A stretch of 64,000 nt of DNA, taken from Hesseltinella vesiculosa. Its lineage: Eukaryota > Mucoromycota > Mucoromycetes > Mucorales > Cunninghamellaceae. The notes below the pieces were generated by a model. The model saw only the letters and a program-made list of their open reading frames with translations. It ran no database searches and was not told where the DNA came from. The translations under genes were made by a program, and so were the position numbers. Positions 46,172 to 57,877 of this stretch are shown here, piece after piece (the stretch's first letter is position 1; each line of letters begins with the position of its first letter). The DNA lies in contig MCGT01000016.1 of assembly GCA_002104935.1 (NCBI GenBank), positions 469,418 through 533,417 of the forward strand. Reading direction: 5' to 3'.

Positions 46172-47380
46172 TCATTTTACTTCAAAATAGGCCTTCATCT
46201 CACTGACCCTGGTATCAGTACGTCTTGTACTCAGCTCTGTCAATTTCACTTCAAAATCATTCAAGTTCTTTGGCTCAAGAAGCATGCCGTCGCCACTTTT
46301 GATGGAAAGAATGTCTCCTACAAAAAAAATAAACGTGAGTCCAGAGATCCCCAAGCTTTTATCGTCTCTTTATACCGTTCAATCCATCGTCCTCAATGAG
46401 CCGAAGATAGCCACGGATGCAGGTTTCCATGGGAATATACCCAATGGCTGCTGCTGTAACTTTTGCAGCGCCGCTTAGCATGGATGTCTCTACTTCAAAA
46501 AAAAAATTGAATCCGGCGCATCAGCCATACGCTCTGGCTCATACAAATCTTGAGTAAATGTTATTACCGATAAATGAAGGGGCTATGCAATTGACGCGGA
46601 TGTCGGTGCCTCGAAGCAACAAGCCATAGCTTCGTGTCAACCCAATGATCTGCTCCAAGAAATCGTGTAGAAGCAAATCAGCTCTCTTTTCTTTTTATTT
46701 TTTTGTTTGGCTTACGGCATGTTTTGAAGCAGAGTACATGGGTGCCAAAGGAGCACCATAGAGCCCATAGATAGAAGAGGTGTTGATAATGCAACCTTGC
46801 TTTCCTTCGCGAAGGAAATGCTGGATAGCCAACCGGTTCGCTTTGACACAGGCTGTGATGTTGACTTGGATGGTGTGATAAGTACCGTCCGTCTCGTGAT
46901 CATTCATCAAGTCAGAGCTGTCGAGCACGCCAGCAATCACCACCACCATGTCCACGGATTTTCCAAATGCTTGTCTGGCATGTTCATAGCACTCTTCTTG
47001 TTTGTCCCAGTCAGTAATATCGCAGTGATGGAACACCGCGCGCTCAGTTCTGTAGTAGCAAATGGAATATCAGCGCTGCTCGCGTTTATACCTTTTATTT
47101 TTTTTTCGACTTACCTTATGGATTTGGCCATATCTTCTCCCTTTTCCAGGCTACTGCCCGTGTAAATCACGTTGGCCCTGGTGTGAAAGAAATAACGGCA
47201 TCAGTACCCGGCTGAGTTTTAATGTTTCCATTGCTTACCCTCGATCCAATAGTGCCATTGCGAGTGCCTTACCGATACCTATATCAAATAATCAGAGGTG
47301 AGGACAATACTCTGCATAAAAAAACACGCCTTACCAGAAGTACCTCCATAGATCAATGCGACAGACTTTTCGATTTGCAT
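46172..47380 (-). CDS. Short-chain dehydrogenase/reductase (SDR)
   Basis: A multi-exon gene from ATG 47380 (MQIEKSVALIYGGTSG, donor GGTAAG) to the stop at 46172. The joined exons show GGTSGIGKALA, the Rossmann NAD(P)-binding TGxxxGxG motif, then CDITDWDKQEEC, VVIAGV (in place of NNAG), NTSSIYGLYG with the catalytic Ser, and YSASKHA with the Tyr-Lys pair. The pattern and length (about 280) fit classical SDRs, with closest overall look to 15-hydroxyprostaglandin-dehydrogenase-like members; the substrate is not deducible. The NAD versus NADP choice is not clear. It converges with the kinase gene, about 300 bp away. Confidence 0.85.
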
Positions 47381-48937
47381 GTTCGGGAGGAGGTTGCTTC
47401 ACTGAACTCGCGGGGCAAACGTTGTAAATAAATAGATAAAAGAAGAACATCAAATATGCTAAATAAGTTTTTATATGCGAATTTATGTAAGGTTCATTGC
47501 ATCATGGATTTTATGGGAAACGGTTTTCTGCCCCTTCTAGCTGAGATGCAAAAAAGTTCTCGAGACTCGGTGTTTTTCCTATTTTGGTGGAGCAGAAGCA
47601 GCCCAGAGACTCCCTTTTTTACTGTACCAGCACCTTTACACCGTTTCCATCAATAACATTCTAGAATATGTATTGTCGACTTTGGATTTTCGAATGTCGT
47701 ACAAGCCAAGACAGTTTTTTTTTTTTTTTGTCAGGATGACCAAATGGATTATGTCGCATTTTGACAAAGTTGCCTTTTTCCATGTTTCCCAAATAAGTAA
47801 GTTTATAAGAAGCGATCTAATGTGTGGCAGTTGCATGTTTCGAAGGGCACTTGGTTGTTACGTATGAAAAAGCTCAGCTTTGTCCACGACCATGGTCTAG
47901 GGAAAATAACGGTAGACAGCGGCCAAGCGATGGTCATTGATGAGGAGCCAACCATTGGACTGGATCCAGGTGCGATGATCGAACTCAATCCGATTGAGCA
48001 GTTCTGGTCGGCCGTAAAGAGCAAGGTTAGGCGTGACGAGCTGAAAGATGACGTATTGCTGTCTCATCGAGTCAAGGCGGAGTGTAATAATGTTTCTGTC
48101 AAAGGTCTGCATGGCTTCATCGGTTATTCTGTTGCCCGCATCAATGACTGTTTCCATAGGACTCCCATGTCGTTGTATTAATAAGCAATTTGTCGAGTGT
48201 CATGTCTTTTACGACACGAAAAAATAATATCTGCGACAAAAAAAAAAAAAAAAAAAGCGCCAAATCTGTCTACATTCGAAAATCCAAAGTCCGCAATACA
48301 CATTCTAGAAAGTCACCACTTATTCATGGAACCGGTCCCATCGTACGTAGTTTGTCTTTACTCTGAAGGTATTGGGTTAAATAAAGTCATGCTACAGGAG
48401 GTGCTCGTTATTTTAAGGAATCATAAACTAAGCTATTTTCCCATCAAAGTCCCTCGCCAACGTTGAGCAGCTCTCGGATTTTTATCTTTGCCGGATGGTG
48501 TCATTTTTTTTTTTGGAAATTCACGTCATCTTTTAATCCTAATTTTGAATGGGGTGACAGTGCCCCTGACAGAAACGGAGAGAGGTGTGGTATAGGTTTA
48601 GCATAAACAGGGTGTCCATCATGCGGTCAGGGGGCGGTGCAAGGAGGAAGATAGGCACCGTGGAACATTCATAGAACCCCACTATCTTTTTTTTTTCGCT
48701 AAAGCCATCAGCTGAGGCAGTAGGGTGGTCATCCTGCCCACTCGGATGAAGCTGCGATTTTTTGTTCTCCGCCTTTTTACATTTTAAAACTTTTCTGTTT
48801 CCAACCGTTCTTTATTCTTTGTACATCATTCTATCTGCGTCATTCTTTCTGCGTCCTGTAACCATGTATGATTGAGAAACATTATCAACATGTACTGGGC
48901 TTGTAATAACATTTTTTCTTCTTCCCCAGATCATAAC
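47381..48937. other. intergenic region holding mariner copy C
   Basis: Apart from the element at 47639-48336, this holds the promoter sides of the SDR and SelO genes. A T-rich stretch precedes the SelO start, where CATGTATGA...CCCCAG at 48862-48930 may be a 5'-UTR intron. No other gene. Confidence 0.5.
47639..48336 (+). mobile_element. Deleted mariner-type element, copy C
   Basis: Starts CACCGTTTCCATCAATAA after TTTA and ends near GGAACCGGT; both TIRs carry TTCTAGAATnTGTATTG before GACTTTGGATTTTCGAATG. The left half is truncated after MSHFDKVAFFH and the second-Asp part is lost, but this copy keeps the part deleted in A and B: ELNPIEQFWSAVKSKVRRDE, then LKDDVLLSHRVKAECNNVSV and GFIGYSVARINDCFHR. 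It is more diverged than A and B and lacks a clean TA on the right. Confidence 0.75.
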
Positions 48938-50992
48938 ATGGGAATCCGAGTGGCAGCAAAACGCACGCTTGATTCTTTACCGCTGCGACCTGGACGACTG
49001 ACACAGTATCTGTCGTGCGATACCACCAATGCTGACTCTGAGCAGTTTTCCAGAATCTCCAGGCCAGTCCATGAAGACTATGTCCATGTCAATCCGGAAG
49101 TAGCGCCTGAGCCTGAGCTCCTGTCTGTTTCCAACGATGCAGTGATCGACCTCGAGCTTGATCCTGACGAAACTCAAACAGATCAGTTTGTTCAGGTCTT
49201 CTCTGGCAACACACTCTTACATGATACTCGGCCCTGGTCACTTTGTTACGGTGGCCATCAGTTCTCGCAAGTAGCTTTTTTTCTCATCAAAAGTGGACAT
49301 CTCATCTGAACTTTTTCAATTATTATCCAACAGGCTATGGGCTAACCAGCTGGGCGATGGTCGAGCTATTTCGTTGTTTGAAACAAAGACAAAGCAAGGC
49401 GAGTGCTGGGACATTCAACTCAAAGGTGCAGGAAGAACGCCATTCTCTCGCTTTGGTGACGGTTATGCAGTGCTGCGCTCCAGCATCCGCGAATATCTCT
49501 GCTCAGAACACATGCATGCGCTGGGTGTGCCAACAACGCGGGCCCTTGCTCTCATTACAACCTCACGCGAAGTTTATAGGGAACCTGAGGCAGAGACAGA
49601 TGCTGTTGGCCCTGAACATGGAGCTGTGGTTGCACGAATGGCTCCAAGCTGGCTTCGGTTTGGCAGCTTTGAATTGCCCTATGCAAGAAACAACATGAAA
49701 GCCGTGCAACGGCTCGCAGACTATTGCGCTGACCAGGTGTATGGCCCTGAAGCACTGGAATGCCTTGATGCCTCAGCTGCACCAGCCAATGAAAACAAAT
49801 ACACCAGACTCTTTTTGCAAGTGGCCAAGCGCACAGCCATCATGGTAGCTCGATGGCAAGCCGTTGGTGAGCTCAAAAAAAGAAAAAGATCCCGCTTCTG
49901 CTCACATCTCTTTCTCTTTTTAATGACAGGATTTAACCACGGTGTGATGAACACTGATAATTTCAGCATCCTAGGCCTGACATTGGACTATGGCCCGTTC
50001 CAATTTATGGATTTCTATGAACCTGCCTATATTTGCAACCACTCTGATACGGCTGGCCAATATGCGTTCAAGAGACAGGCAAGTTCATTTCCAGAAAAGA
50101 GGATCGCCGGAGAAGAACAGGGGCTGATGTTTTCATTCAACTCGTTTTAGCCAACGGTGTGCGTGTACAATTTATTCAAATTTGGCGTGCCATTATTTGA
50201 ATTGATTGGTGCTGGCAACAAGGTAGATGAGATTGTATACGTGGATCCACGAGAAGCGGACGAGGCAACCAAGGCGACAGCAACCGATGACGTGACACGT
50301 CAGGCCTACCGCGAAGCCGGCAAGGAATACGTCACCAAGGTACTCAGTGAAGACTTCACCGACTGGTTTATGGAGGAGCTCCAGCAGGTCATGCAAAACA
50401 AACTGGGCTTGCTCAAGTCTGACGCTTCAACCATGGCAGATGTAATCATCCCACTCCTGGATTGGGCGACGGAATTCAAGGTTGACCATCACCGCCTGTT
50501 CCGTTCCATGAGCAAATACGAAGTGACATCCAAAGGCGAAGACCATGACAATGCTCTTGCGCTATCCACCCTGGACATCATCCCCAAGGATCCTGCTCGC
50601 CTCGATGATGCCAAGCAAGCCTTAGCTCCCTGGCTGTCAATCTATCGCCACTTACTCTTGGACCAAGATGCAGCCCAAGAAAACAAAGCTCGTCAGCTGC
50701 GCATGAACGCCAATAACCCTCGTTTTGTACTCCGCAACTGGATTGTTCAACAAGTCATCGATGCCTTTGACAAGCAACCCCAAGACGAAGCCAAGAAAAC
50801 CCTCAATGCTTGTCTTTATGCCTGCACTCACCCATATCAAGAGCACTATAATGACCCTCAGATTGAAGCATGGATCAATGCCTCGGTACCAGAAGTAAGA
50901 TCATAGAGGCAAACGTATAAACCAGATGCTTACCAGCTTGCTGTTTTTTATTTTAGTGGGGCCAAGATTTGAAGTGCTCTTGTAGCTCCTAG
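48938..50992 (+). CDS. SelO-family pseudokinase (protein AMPylase)
   Basis: Exons 48938-49266, 49334-49866, 49930-50078, 50151-50894 and 50957-50992 give 596 residues. Family blocks are plentiful: YGGHQFS+LWANQLGDGRA, DIQLKGAGRTPFSRFGDG, VLRSSIREYLCSEHMHALGV, HGVMNTDNFSILGLTLDYG, GPFQFMDFY and the end NPRFVLRNWI...NDPQIEAW. SelO proteins have a kinase fold that binds ATP inverted and transfers AMP to proteins, usually in mitochondria. The C-terminus is CSCSS, so Cys occupies the position where animals have selenocysteine. Two introns (49267-49333 and 50079-50150) need GC donors (GCAAGT) to hold frame. An N-terminal basic start (VAAKRTLDSLPLRPGR) may act as a presequence. Confidence 0.93.
49267..49333 (+). 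other. GC-AG intron 1 of SelO
   Basis: Exon CAG TTC TC, intron GCAAGTAGC...CCAACAG, exon G CTA TGG. It yields GHQFSLWANQLGDGR, exactly the family spacing; using GT at 49271 shifts the frame and meets TAA. Confidence 0.7.
50079..50150 (+). other. GC-AG intron 3 of SelO
   Basis: Exon ...AAG AGA CAG, intron GCAAGTTC...CGTTTTAG, exon CCA ACG GTG. It yields FKRQ+PTVCVYNLFKF as in the family; GT at 50083 would change frame. Confidence 0.7.
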
Positions 50993-51294
50993 GTCCGCTG
51001 TTGCCTTTAGATTTACATACTTTATCATACCTTTTTATTTTATACAATACGAATCATTTCCGCGAGGATGACGAACTGGTTTTTTTTCCGGAGGTCATAG
51101 CATTTTGCTTGAACGAAAATTCAAGGCCATTTGTTAAAACTAAATCTGGAAATCCACTTTTATAAATGCTGCATTTTCTCACTATCAACAGTTAAATGAA
51201 GATCAGGCAACCGTGAGAGGACGGATGGGATGCAAAGCGAGATCGTGGATATTAAATAAATACATAATATGATAACAAGGTAGAAAAAAGGAGA

Positions 51295-54021
51295 TTAAAT
51301 AAATGTGTCCCCAAGCAAAAATTCCTGATCAGCAGATGACGACTCTCTGTCCAATGGTTGATTAGGTTGGGATTGTGAAGAGAGACGGCGCGGATAGGCA
51401 GACGAAGAAGGGAGGGGCGAAGCAGGTTCAGGTGAAAGGAGGCCGTTGGGATTGTTGCTTCTTATCCTGCTGGACCAGTCATTGAAGAGACGGAGGCCGT
51501 TCCCCATCATGTCTTCGCCAAAGTGTCGAACGTTCTTGCCCATGGCGATGACTTTGCTGAAATCAAAAGGCTCCTCGTCACTATCATACGGCGTGTATCG
51601 TTCGCTGTCTGTCGAAGCGCGGCTAGACTTGCGAGCCCCTGAGGGTTGATCATCAGCCTCTTCTTGTAATTGATTCAAAGAGGATGGCCGAGTTGCTGTA
51701 GGCCGTGAGCCGCGCCGTTGAGCTGGCGTTGAAACTGAAGGGCGGTTTGGTGCAGGGTCAGGGCCAGCAAACGAGGCGAAGAACGAGCTGGGCGTGTACA
51801 AGGGGCGCTGGTTGTCAGGTGGATCATTCGCTTGGTCCTGTTTGGCTTCGGTGGCAACGCCCATTGGGTTTTCAATATCGTTGTTGCTGGTCATGGCACT
51901 GATCTGGTTCACAAACTTGGCAATCGAAGGTGCCACCTCCATTAGTGAATTGCTGCGGCGATGCTGACGACGGCGTTGCTGATCTTGGTTGGCACCGGCA
52001 AATCGAGACGTAAAAGGGTCAAACGACTGGCTATGGGCGTGAAAGAGTTACGTCAGTTTCGCTCCGTTTCTTTTCATTTTTGAAGGATTGTCCTTCTCAC
52101 AGTCTATCATCCCTACCGTCGTTCATCGTCTTGGATAGAGGCAGATCGGTTACGTCGAGGAGGCTTTGGTGGAGGAACCTGGTGATCGTCTAAATGAGTG
52201 CTTGGTAGCTGTTGTTGTTGTTGTTGCTGTTGTTGATTGTCGTCGTCTTCGTCGTCCAAGCTCATGATGATGTTTTTACGGATATACGCTAATTTCTCTG
52301 TGAAGTCGTCAAGGCGGTCACCCAGGAGTGAATGAGCTACAGCAGCTACAGAGGAGCGGCGGCCAGGGATGGTGGATGGCGCAGGTTGGCTGGCACTAGC
52401 GCTATCGGATGAAGTTTCCGGAGTCTTTGCTGCAGATGATCTTCCCTGAGGTTCTACAATACTTGGTGTGGAGGTGGACAGGTCTGTGGAGGTGATCAAC
52501 GCAGGAGCAGTAGTGGCCAGCGTGTCAGTTTCGGTTGCTACCAGCAGGGAATGTGAAGGCGTCACAGTGGGCGCTGTGGCTGGGGTATAATGGCGATAGA
52601 TGGAAGGTGATTGGATGTTGTCGCTCACAGGATAATCGGTTGAAGGCGAAGGCGAGAGAGATGCGGCACCGGTAGCAGAGCTGACGTCCAAGGGGGGCGC
52701 TTCACTTTCATCTTGCTCAGGCAGAACCTCGTCCAATTGTTTCCGCACATCGCTGCCCCATGTTACTTCTTGCTGTTGCAAGCTGTCGTCCAGGTAAATT
52801 TCCTTCAGCAAGCCTTCACCTTGAGTAACTTCTTGTTGCATGTGGTTGTCTTGGTTCGCGTCACCGTTGACATCGTCAAAAATGGCTTCATGGGGATCAG
52901 AGCTACCACTCAACTCTCCGTCTTCTAGATCTGACGAGGCTCCTTGCTGGTTTGAGACAACAGTCATGTCGTCAGGGGGAGCCACGGCAGTGCTTTCTTG
53001 GATAGCAGGTTCATCATGTTCTGGTTGGTCATGAGCCACGAGCTCCAATTGTTCATTCACCAAGCTTTCACAAGTGCCACTGATTGAAGTAGTGTCGGAT
53101 GGTAGCGGTGCAATATCGGGTTGACAGTGCTCAACCACTACGTCTCGCATGATTGGCAGCATGTCGTCTTTGTGATCGAGTACCTCATTTTGATCATTGG
53201 TAAAAATAGCTGTACCATGGTCTAGTGCTTCTTGTACCTGACTGTCGTGCATCTCATCCTCAAACAACGGCTGGCCGTGATCGATAGGATCATCCTGCAG
53301 CAACACCTGCTTCTGAACTATCTGGTTTGAGCAAACATCTTCCGACAGGCGTAAAAGATCCTCGCTGTGATCATCGGGCCAATTCCCACTGTCACCATCA
53401 CTAACCAACTTGAATGGTTCAATTGTATTTAAAGAACAGTCTGTTTCGATCGTGGTGTCCAGCAGTTGCATATCCAGATCGAGGTCAACGCCGTCAGCGA
53501 CAAAAACGGTGTTCAGCTACAAGTAAGAAAAAAAAAAAGCTAAAGTGAGTGGTTCCTGTTTCTATCTGTATGTCACTTGATTGAGGTGCTATTACTTTTG
53601 GAGCGTCGTTTATCACAGCCGATATACGGTGGTCAGATAAAAAGGTGGCGTCTTCATCAGCTTCGACAAAAAAATCCAGGCGTGGAAGGGACGGGGTATC
53701 GCCCAAAGTGGAAGAGGCAAAAGGGTTGCGCGTGAGAAAGTTCTGGCCACGAGTAAGCTGATGATGGTCATCATCATTATCCGAAACGTTGTACTCTTCC
53801 AGTAAAGGCTCAATAGTTGTGCTGGAGGCTGGGTCCAAGTAGTCGTTCAAGGTGGCATCTTCAATGTCGGCAGGAAGTTGAATGCGACCAAGTCTGTTCA
53901 TATTGAATCGTGGCAAGCAGGGCACACAGCCTACAATAGAAAGGGATGTCTCTGGTGACGAGGAGAGCAGCAAATCGTCATCATCATCATCCAGCTGGAT
54001 GTTTGAGGAGTAAAGGGGCAT
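51295..54021 (-). CDS. Large disordered acidic protein of unknown function
   Basis: Exons 54021-53596, 53516-52117 and 52030-51295 give 853 residues in frame. ATG 54021 (MPLYSSNIQLDDDDDDLL) is chosen; the frame extends only through a TTG upstream. Most of the chain is Ser/Thr/Asp/Glu/Gln-rich. Short ordered-looking pieces are the segment LGDRLDDFTEKLAYIRKNII, followed by poly-Gln and then PPPKPPRRNRS, a likely SH3 ligand, then SFDPFTSRFAG and near the end FDFSKVIAMGKNVRHFGEDM. I do not recognise a family. The Pro-rich SH3 ligand hints at a cortical or endocytic adaptor, but that is only a guess. CAG-type repeats encode the poly-Gln and may vary in length. Confidence 0.65.
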
Positions 54022-54536
54022 TGTTCGCAAAGCTGGAGGTTATAACCAAGGGTATCAAAAAGTCAGTAAAGTTAAAAGGGGAAACACAATAATAAAAGGA
54101 ATGGAATCAAATACACATACGACAGTGAATGGATGCAATATTACAATGTGAGAGAGAGAAGAAGAAGAAGAAAGAAAAAAAGGAACCCAAGAGCTGTTGT
54201 TTAATATTTTTGGGTCGTGTCGTGAAGTCAGCTTCAAATCCGTTTTTCACTGAATTGGCCTGGGGAAGTCGATTTATTATAACTAGCGTGAAAGATGAAT
54301 TGGGTATATTTGGTCTTTTATTCATTGCTGCCCCTTGTCCTTTTAATATGTCCTTTGAAGACAAGCTTATTCGAAAACAGACCAGTGGGGTTGCACGAAG
54401 TTGATCATTTTGGAGCCCGTCCCACAAAGAAGTAAATCAAGTCCGCTCGATTTTATTTTTTTGATTTTAATTTTTCTTTCCTTTTTCATTAAAACTCTTT
54501 TATTTCTCATTTTTTGCGCTTCAAGGATAAGACACC
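54022..54536. other. divergent promoter region
   Basis: Between the disordered acidic protein and the universal stress protein. A GAAGAAGAAGAAAGAAAA tract lies near 54160; T-rich DNA directly precedes the USP start. No gene. Confidence 0.5.
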
Positions 54537-55528
54537 ATGGCATCGCAGTCTTTACCAGTTCCCGAAAAATATGTACGAGGTGTTTCGTTTGATACCATGA
54601 ACAGCCGGGATTTGCCCGATTACAGTTTTACGCTGCGTGGGAAATCTCCCGGTTATCGACGATCACGACGCTCGAGATGCTTTTTGGTGGCCACCGATTT
54701 GGCAAGCTACAGCGACCATGCTCTGAACTGGACAATCAATGTAATGACTGGGCATAGGGCACATTCCGGGAAAAACGAGCCGAGCAAAAAACTACTTCAG
54801 CTTATCTTCTACTGTTTTAGGACATTGTCGATGATGGCGATGAGCTCATTGTCCTTCGTGCTGTCACTGTAGATTTGAATGGTAAACTATGGTATACGAA
54901 GAGAGGCCCTATGCTAACTATTTGGTTTTATAGATAAGAAATCTGTCGTCGAAGCAACGTTGCAACGTGAAGAAAAGCGCGCGCGAGAAGATGCCGAAAA
55001 GGTGATGGATCAAATCATGTCCAATGGAACGGAGGATAAAAAGGTAAATTTCTCACACACCTCAATCTCCAAGCACAGCCATGCTTCTCATCCCTGCTTC
55101 AAGATTAGCGTTGTTATCGAATTTGTCGTTGGAAAGGTGCAGCAGACAATACAGCAAATGGTAAGACTACGCTCAAAAAAAAAAAAAAAAACCGCATTCC
55201 CATTTCGCCATTTTTCTCTCTCCTACAGATTGCCATGTATCAACCTTCGCTACTCATTGTGGGCACCCGCGGGCTCTCTGAATTTCAAAGCATGCTACTG
55301 GGAAGTGTGTCAAAGTATTGTTTACAGCATAGTCCCATTCCTGTTGCTGTTGTCTCGGGTGAAAAACATCACAAGCATAAAGCTAAAGGCAAAGGCAAAG
55401 GCAAGAAGAAGACCGGCCGGCTCAGTATGTTCAAGTCTCCACGTACATCAGACACGGATTCAAGTGATGAAGACGGCGACAGTGTCACTCCGGCCAACGT
55501 CCCTTTCCAAAGGCTTGCACTGGAGTAG
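54537..55528 (+). CDS. Universal stress protein (USP) domain protein
   Basis: Exons 54537-54740, 54821-54881, 54934-55043, 55104-55160 and 55229-55528 give 243 residues, all phases matching. After an N-terminal tail comes RCFLVATDLASYSDHALNWT (the beta1-alpha1 start of USP domains), DELIVLRAVTVDLN, a helix with EREDAEKVMDQI-like sequence, ISVVIEFVVGKVQQTI and the end LLIVGTRGLSEFQSMLLGSVSKYCLQHSPIPVAVV, which has the G-2x-G-9x-G-S ATP-binding pattern in a slightly changed form (GTRG...GSVS). The C-terminal tail is Lys-rich (KAKGKGKGKKK) and then acidic. Cytosolic or nuclear, probably nucleotide-binding; role in fungi is poorly known. Confidence 0.88.
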
Positions 55529-55926
55529 CTTGGGTAGAGAAAAATAGGAGTGGATAGCTGTACAAATTGGCTTTTGCTGGGCGAAGCTATTGAATAAACG
55601 AGATCCTTCTCTCCCTGGTTTAGGATGTGAAGTTTTTACGGCAAATACCCTCTGCCTTTGTGTCAAACACTAGTACTCCTCCATCTTGGCGCAATCGCTG
55701 CTTCCATGCCTCGAGAGGATGACCGGAATTTTTGCCGACCTATGATTCCGATTGGTCACTTTGCGATATCGAAACCCAGCTGAGCCGTGTGACATCATAG
55801 CGTTTATTGTCTAACCAGAGACGTTTATTGGGTGAAAAAAGAGAGGAAGATTTTGATCGGTATCAAAACTAAAATACAATTTAAGAGTCTAGAAATACAT
55901 TACGATACTGAGAGAGCTTGTTGTTT
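55529..55926. other. intergenic, convergent 3' flanks
   Basis: Lies between the 3' ends of the USP and permease genes. It has an AATAAA-like GAATAAACGAG near 55591. No gene. Confidence 0.5.
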
Positions 55927-57877
55927 TTAAATGGATTCAACTTGGTGGACTTGATATTGGTACTTGGTGTCCTTATCGTCGGCAGTGAAGCCTTCATCCA
56001 TGAAAGCATCAGGCTCCAAAGATTTCTTGGGTCCGCTGAAGTAGTGACGAGCACAAGCGTAATAAAAGGCCACACAAGCAAAAATGACAAAAGCATAAAT
56101 GACCAAGGCATAGTTCATATTCAATGGCGTCACAGGGTATTCCGTGGGGAAAACAAAGAGGATGCAAGTGAAGACGATCCAGAGACAACTGCAGACGCCG
56201 ATGGCATCAGAGAAGGGACCCAAATGGAAGGGGCCGCGCTTGAACTTTTTGCGGGACACAGTCAGACGGAGGAATATTGGAATAAGATAAGCAGACGACG
56301 AAGCAATGGTGTTGACGGACACAATGGCGGAATAAGCAGTGTCATTGATGATGTACTGAAAAAAAAAAAAAAAAAAGAATCATGTCAATGACCTGCCTCG
56401 TGATTGGGTGAGGCTATGGCTTACAAGAATGCCAACGACAACGGCAAAGATGATATTAGCCCAGACAGCCCAGACAGGGGTTTTGGTATAGTCATTGACA
56501 GTGCTGATTTGTTTGCTAAAAGGAGTGGCGTTGTCACGAGCAAAGGCATAAATCATACGGGAAGAGCCCAGAGTCAAAGCTGACCCGGAGAAGAACATGG
56601 CACCCATGACAATGGTTGAGAACACAATGGTCCAGTTCTTGCCGACACCATCGAGCCACACTTGGGTCATGGGCAGGCTCATGGTAGTGTTGACGATTTG
56701 GGCTTGGAAGTCTTGCACGCAGAAGTTGACTGACAGCAAGAACATCAAACCAACAATGGCAGCGGTACCAATAGCATAAATGATACCACGAGGGGCACTG
56801 CGAGCTGCATCCACAGTTTCGTCCGACATTTGAGCGGCACTATCGAAACCAGAGAGGGTCTAGGGTTGCACAAAGGGTCAATGTCATGCCGATGATTTCC
56901 ATCATACACTTACATATTGTGATTGGAGCAAACCAATCAAAAAGGCGTAGCTATTGCTGGAAAAGCCAGTGTCGTTTTCAAAATAGGTAAACTGGAGAGA
57001 GGAAAATCAGTCAGATGAGGAGATAAAAAGACTAGAATTTCATTTTACCACCCATTCGGCTGAAGGCTTGTTGGGAGTTAAAGCCAAGCCGACAATGACA
57101 ATGAGAAGGGTGCCGATCAAATGCCACCAAAGCGAGGTCTGGTTAAAGAAACCGTTGTATCGCACACTGGCTGAATTGATGACACCGTGGACAAAAGCAA
57201 TGACAAGGAACAAGCCAAATTCCCAATATTTGGTAATGGTGTAGTCGGGATTTTGAAGATTGATGACTGTGCCCAGAAATTGAGCCAGGGCCAAATCAGC
57301 GGATGTGATCTAAAAAAAGAAAAAGAAAACCACGTGAGCTGCCAGAGATCGAAAAAAAAACTGATCTTCTACATACAGCAACGGTCAATCCAAGCCAATT
57401 GCAGTAACCAGTGATGAAACAGGCTAGAGGTACGTATTTTTCAGGGGCCAACTGTGATGTCCACACGTATAGACCTCCCGTCAAAGGCATAGAAGAACAG
57501 ATTTCTGCCAGCGAAAGGCCAACCCCCATCGTGAATACAGACACGATCACCCAACCCCAAATCACAGCAATGGAGCCACCGCTCATCATTGCATTACCCC
57601 ACATCTAAAAAAATAAAATAAAATAAAATGTCAATATCAGTTTTGTGGTGGATGGGTGTGTGGTGGTTCTTTAGAGCGTGCAACATACGGGAGTGAGACC
57701 AGAGAGAATGGAACAGCAGCCAAAAGCAATTGAAAAATTGGAGAGGGTGGAGATACTTTTGCTCATTTCTTGTTTATAACCAAATTGACGAAGCAAATCT
57801 TCCTCTGTTTGCTCAACAGGGCGACCAGCTTCTTCGATTGTCACATCATTTTTCAAGTTGTCGGAAACGCTAACCAT
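55927..57877 (-). CDS. Amino-acid/GABA permease, APC superfamily
   Basis: Five exons from ATG 57877 to 55927. The N-terminus has DLLRQFGYKQEMSKSISTLS and FSIAFGCCSILSG, the start of GabA/Uga4-like permeases; next are GGSIAVIWGWV, SLAEICSSMPLTGGLYVW (substrate-binding helix), SADLALAQFLGTVI, SGFDSAAQMSDETVDAARSAPRGI, GSSRMIYAFARDNATPFS and PIFLRLTVSRKKFKRGPFHLG. About twelve membrane helices. Substrates of relatives are GABA, choline and small amino acids, taken up at the plasma or vacuolar membrane. Nothing unusual in the reading frame. Confidence 0.92.

Noticed and set aside
51295..53471. CAG/CTG run as a microsatellite instead of coding
   Set aside because: The repeat sits in a long open frame whose exons keep phase, so it is read as poly-Gln in a protein.
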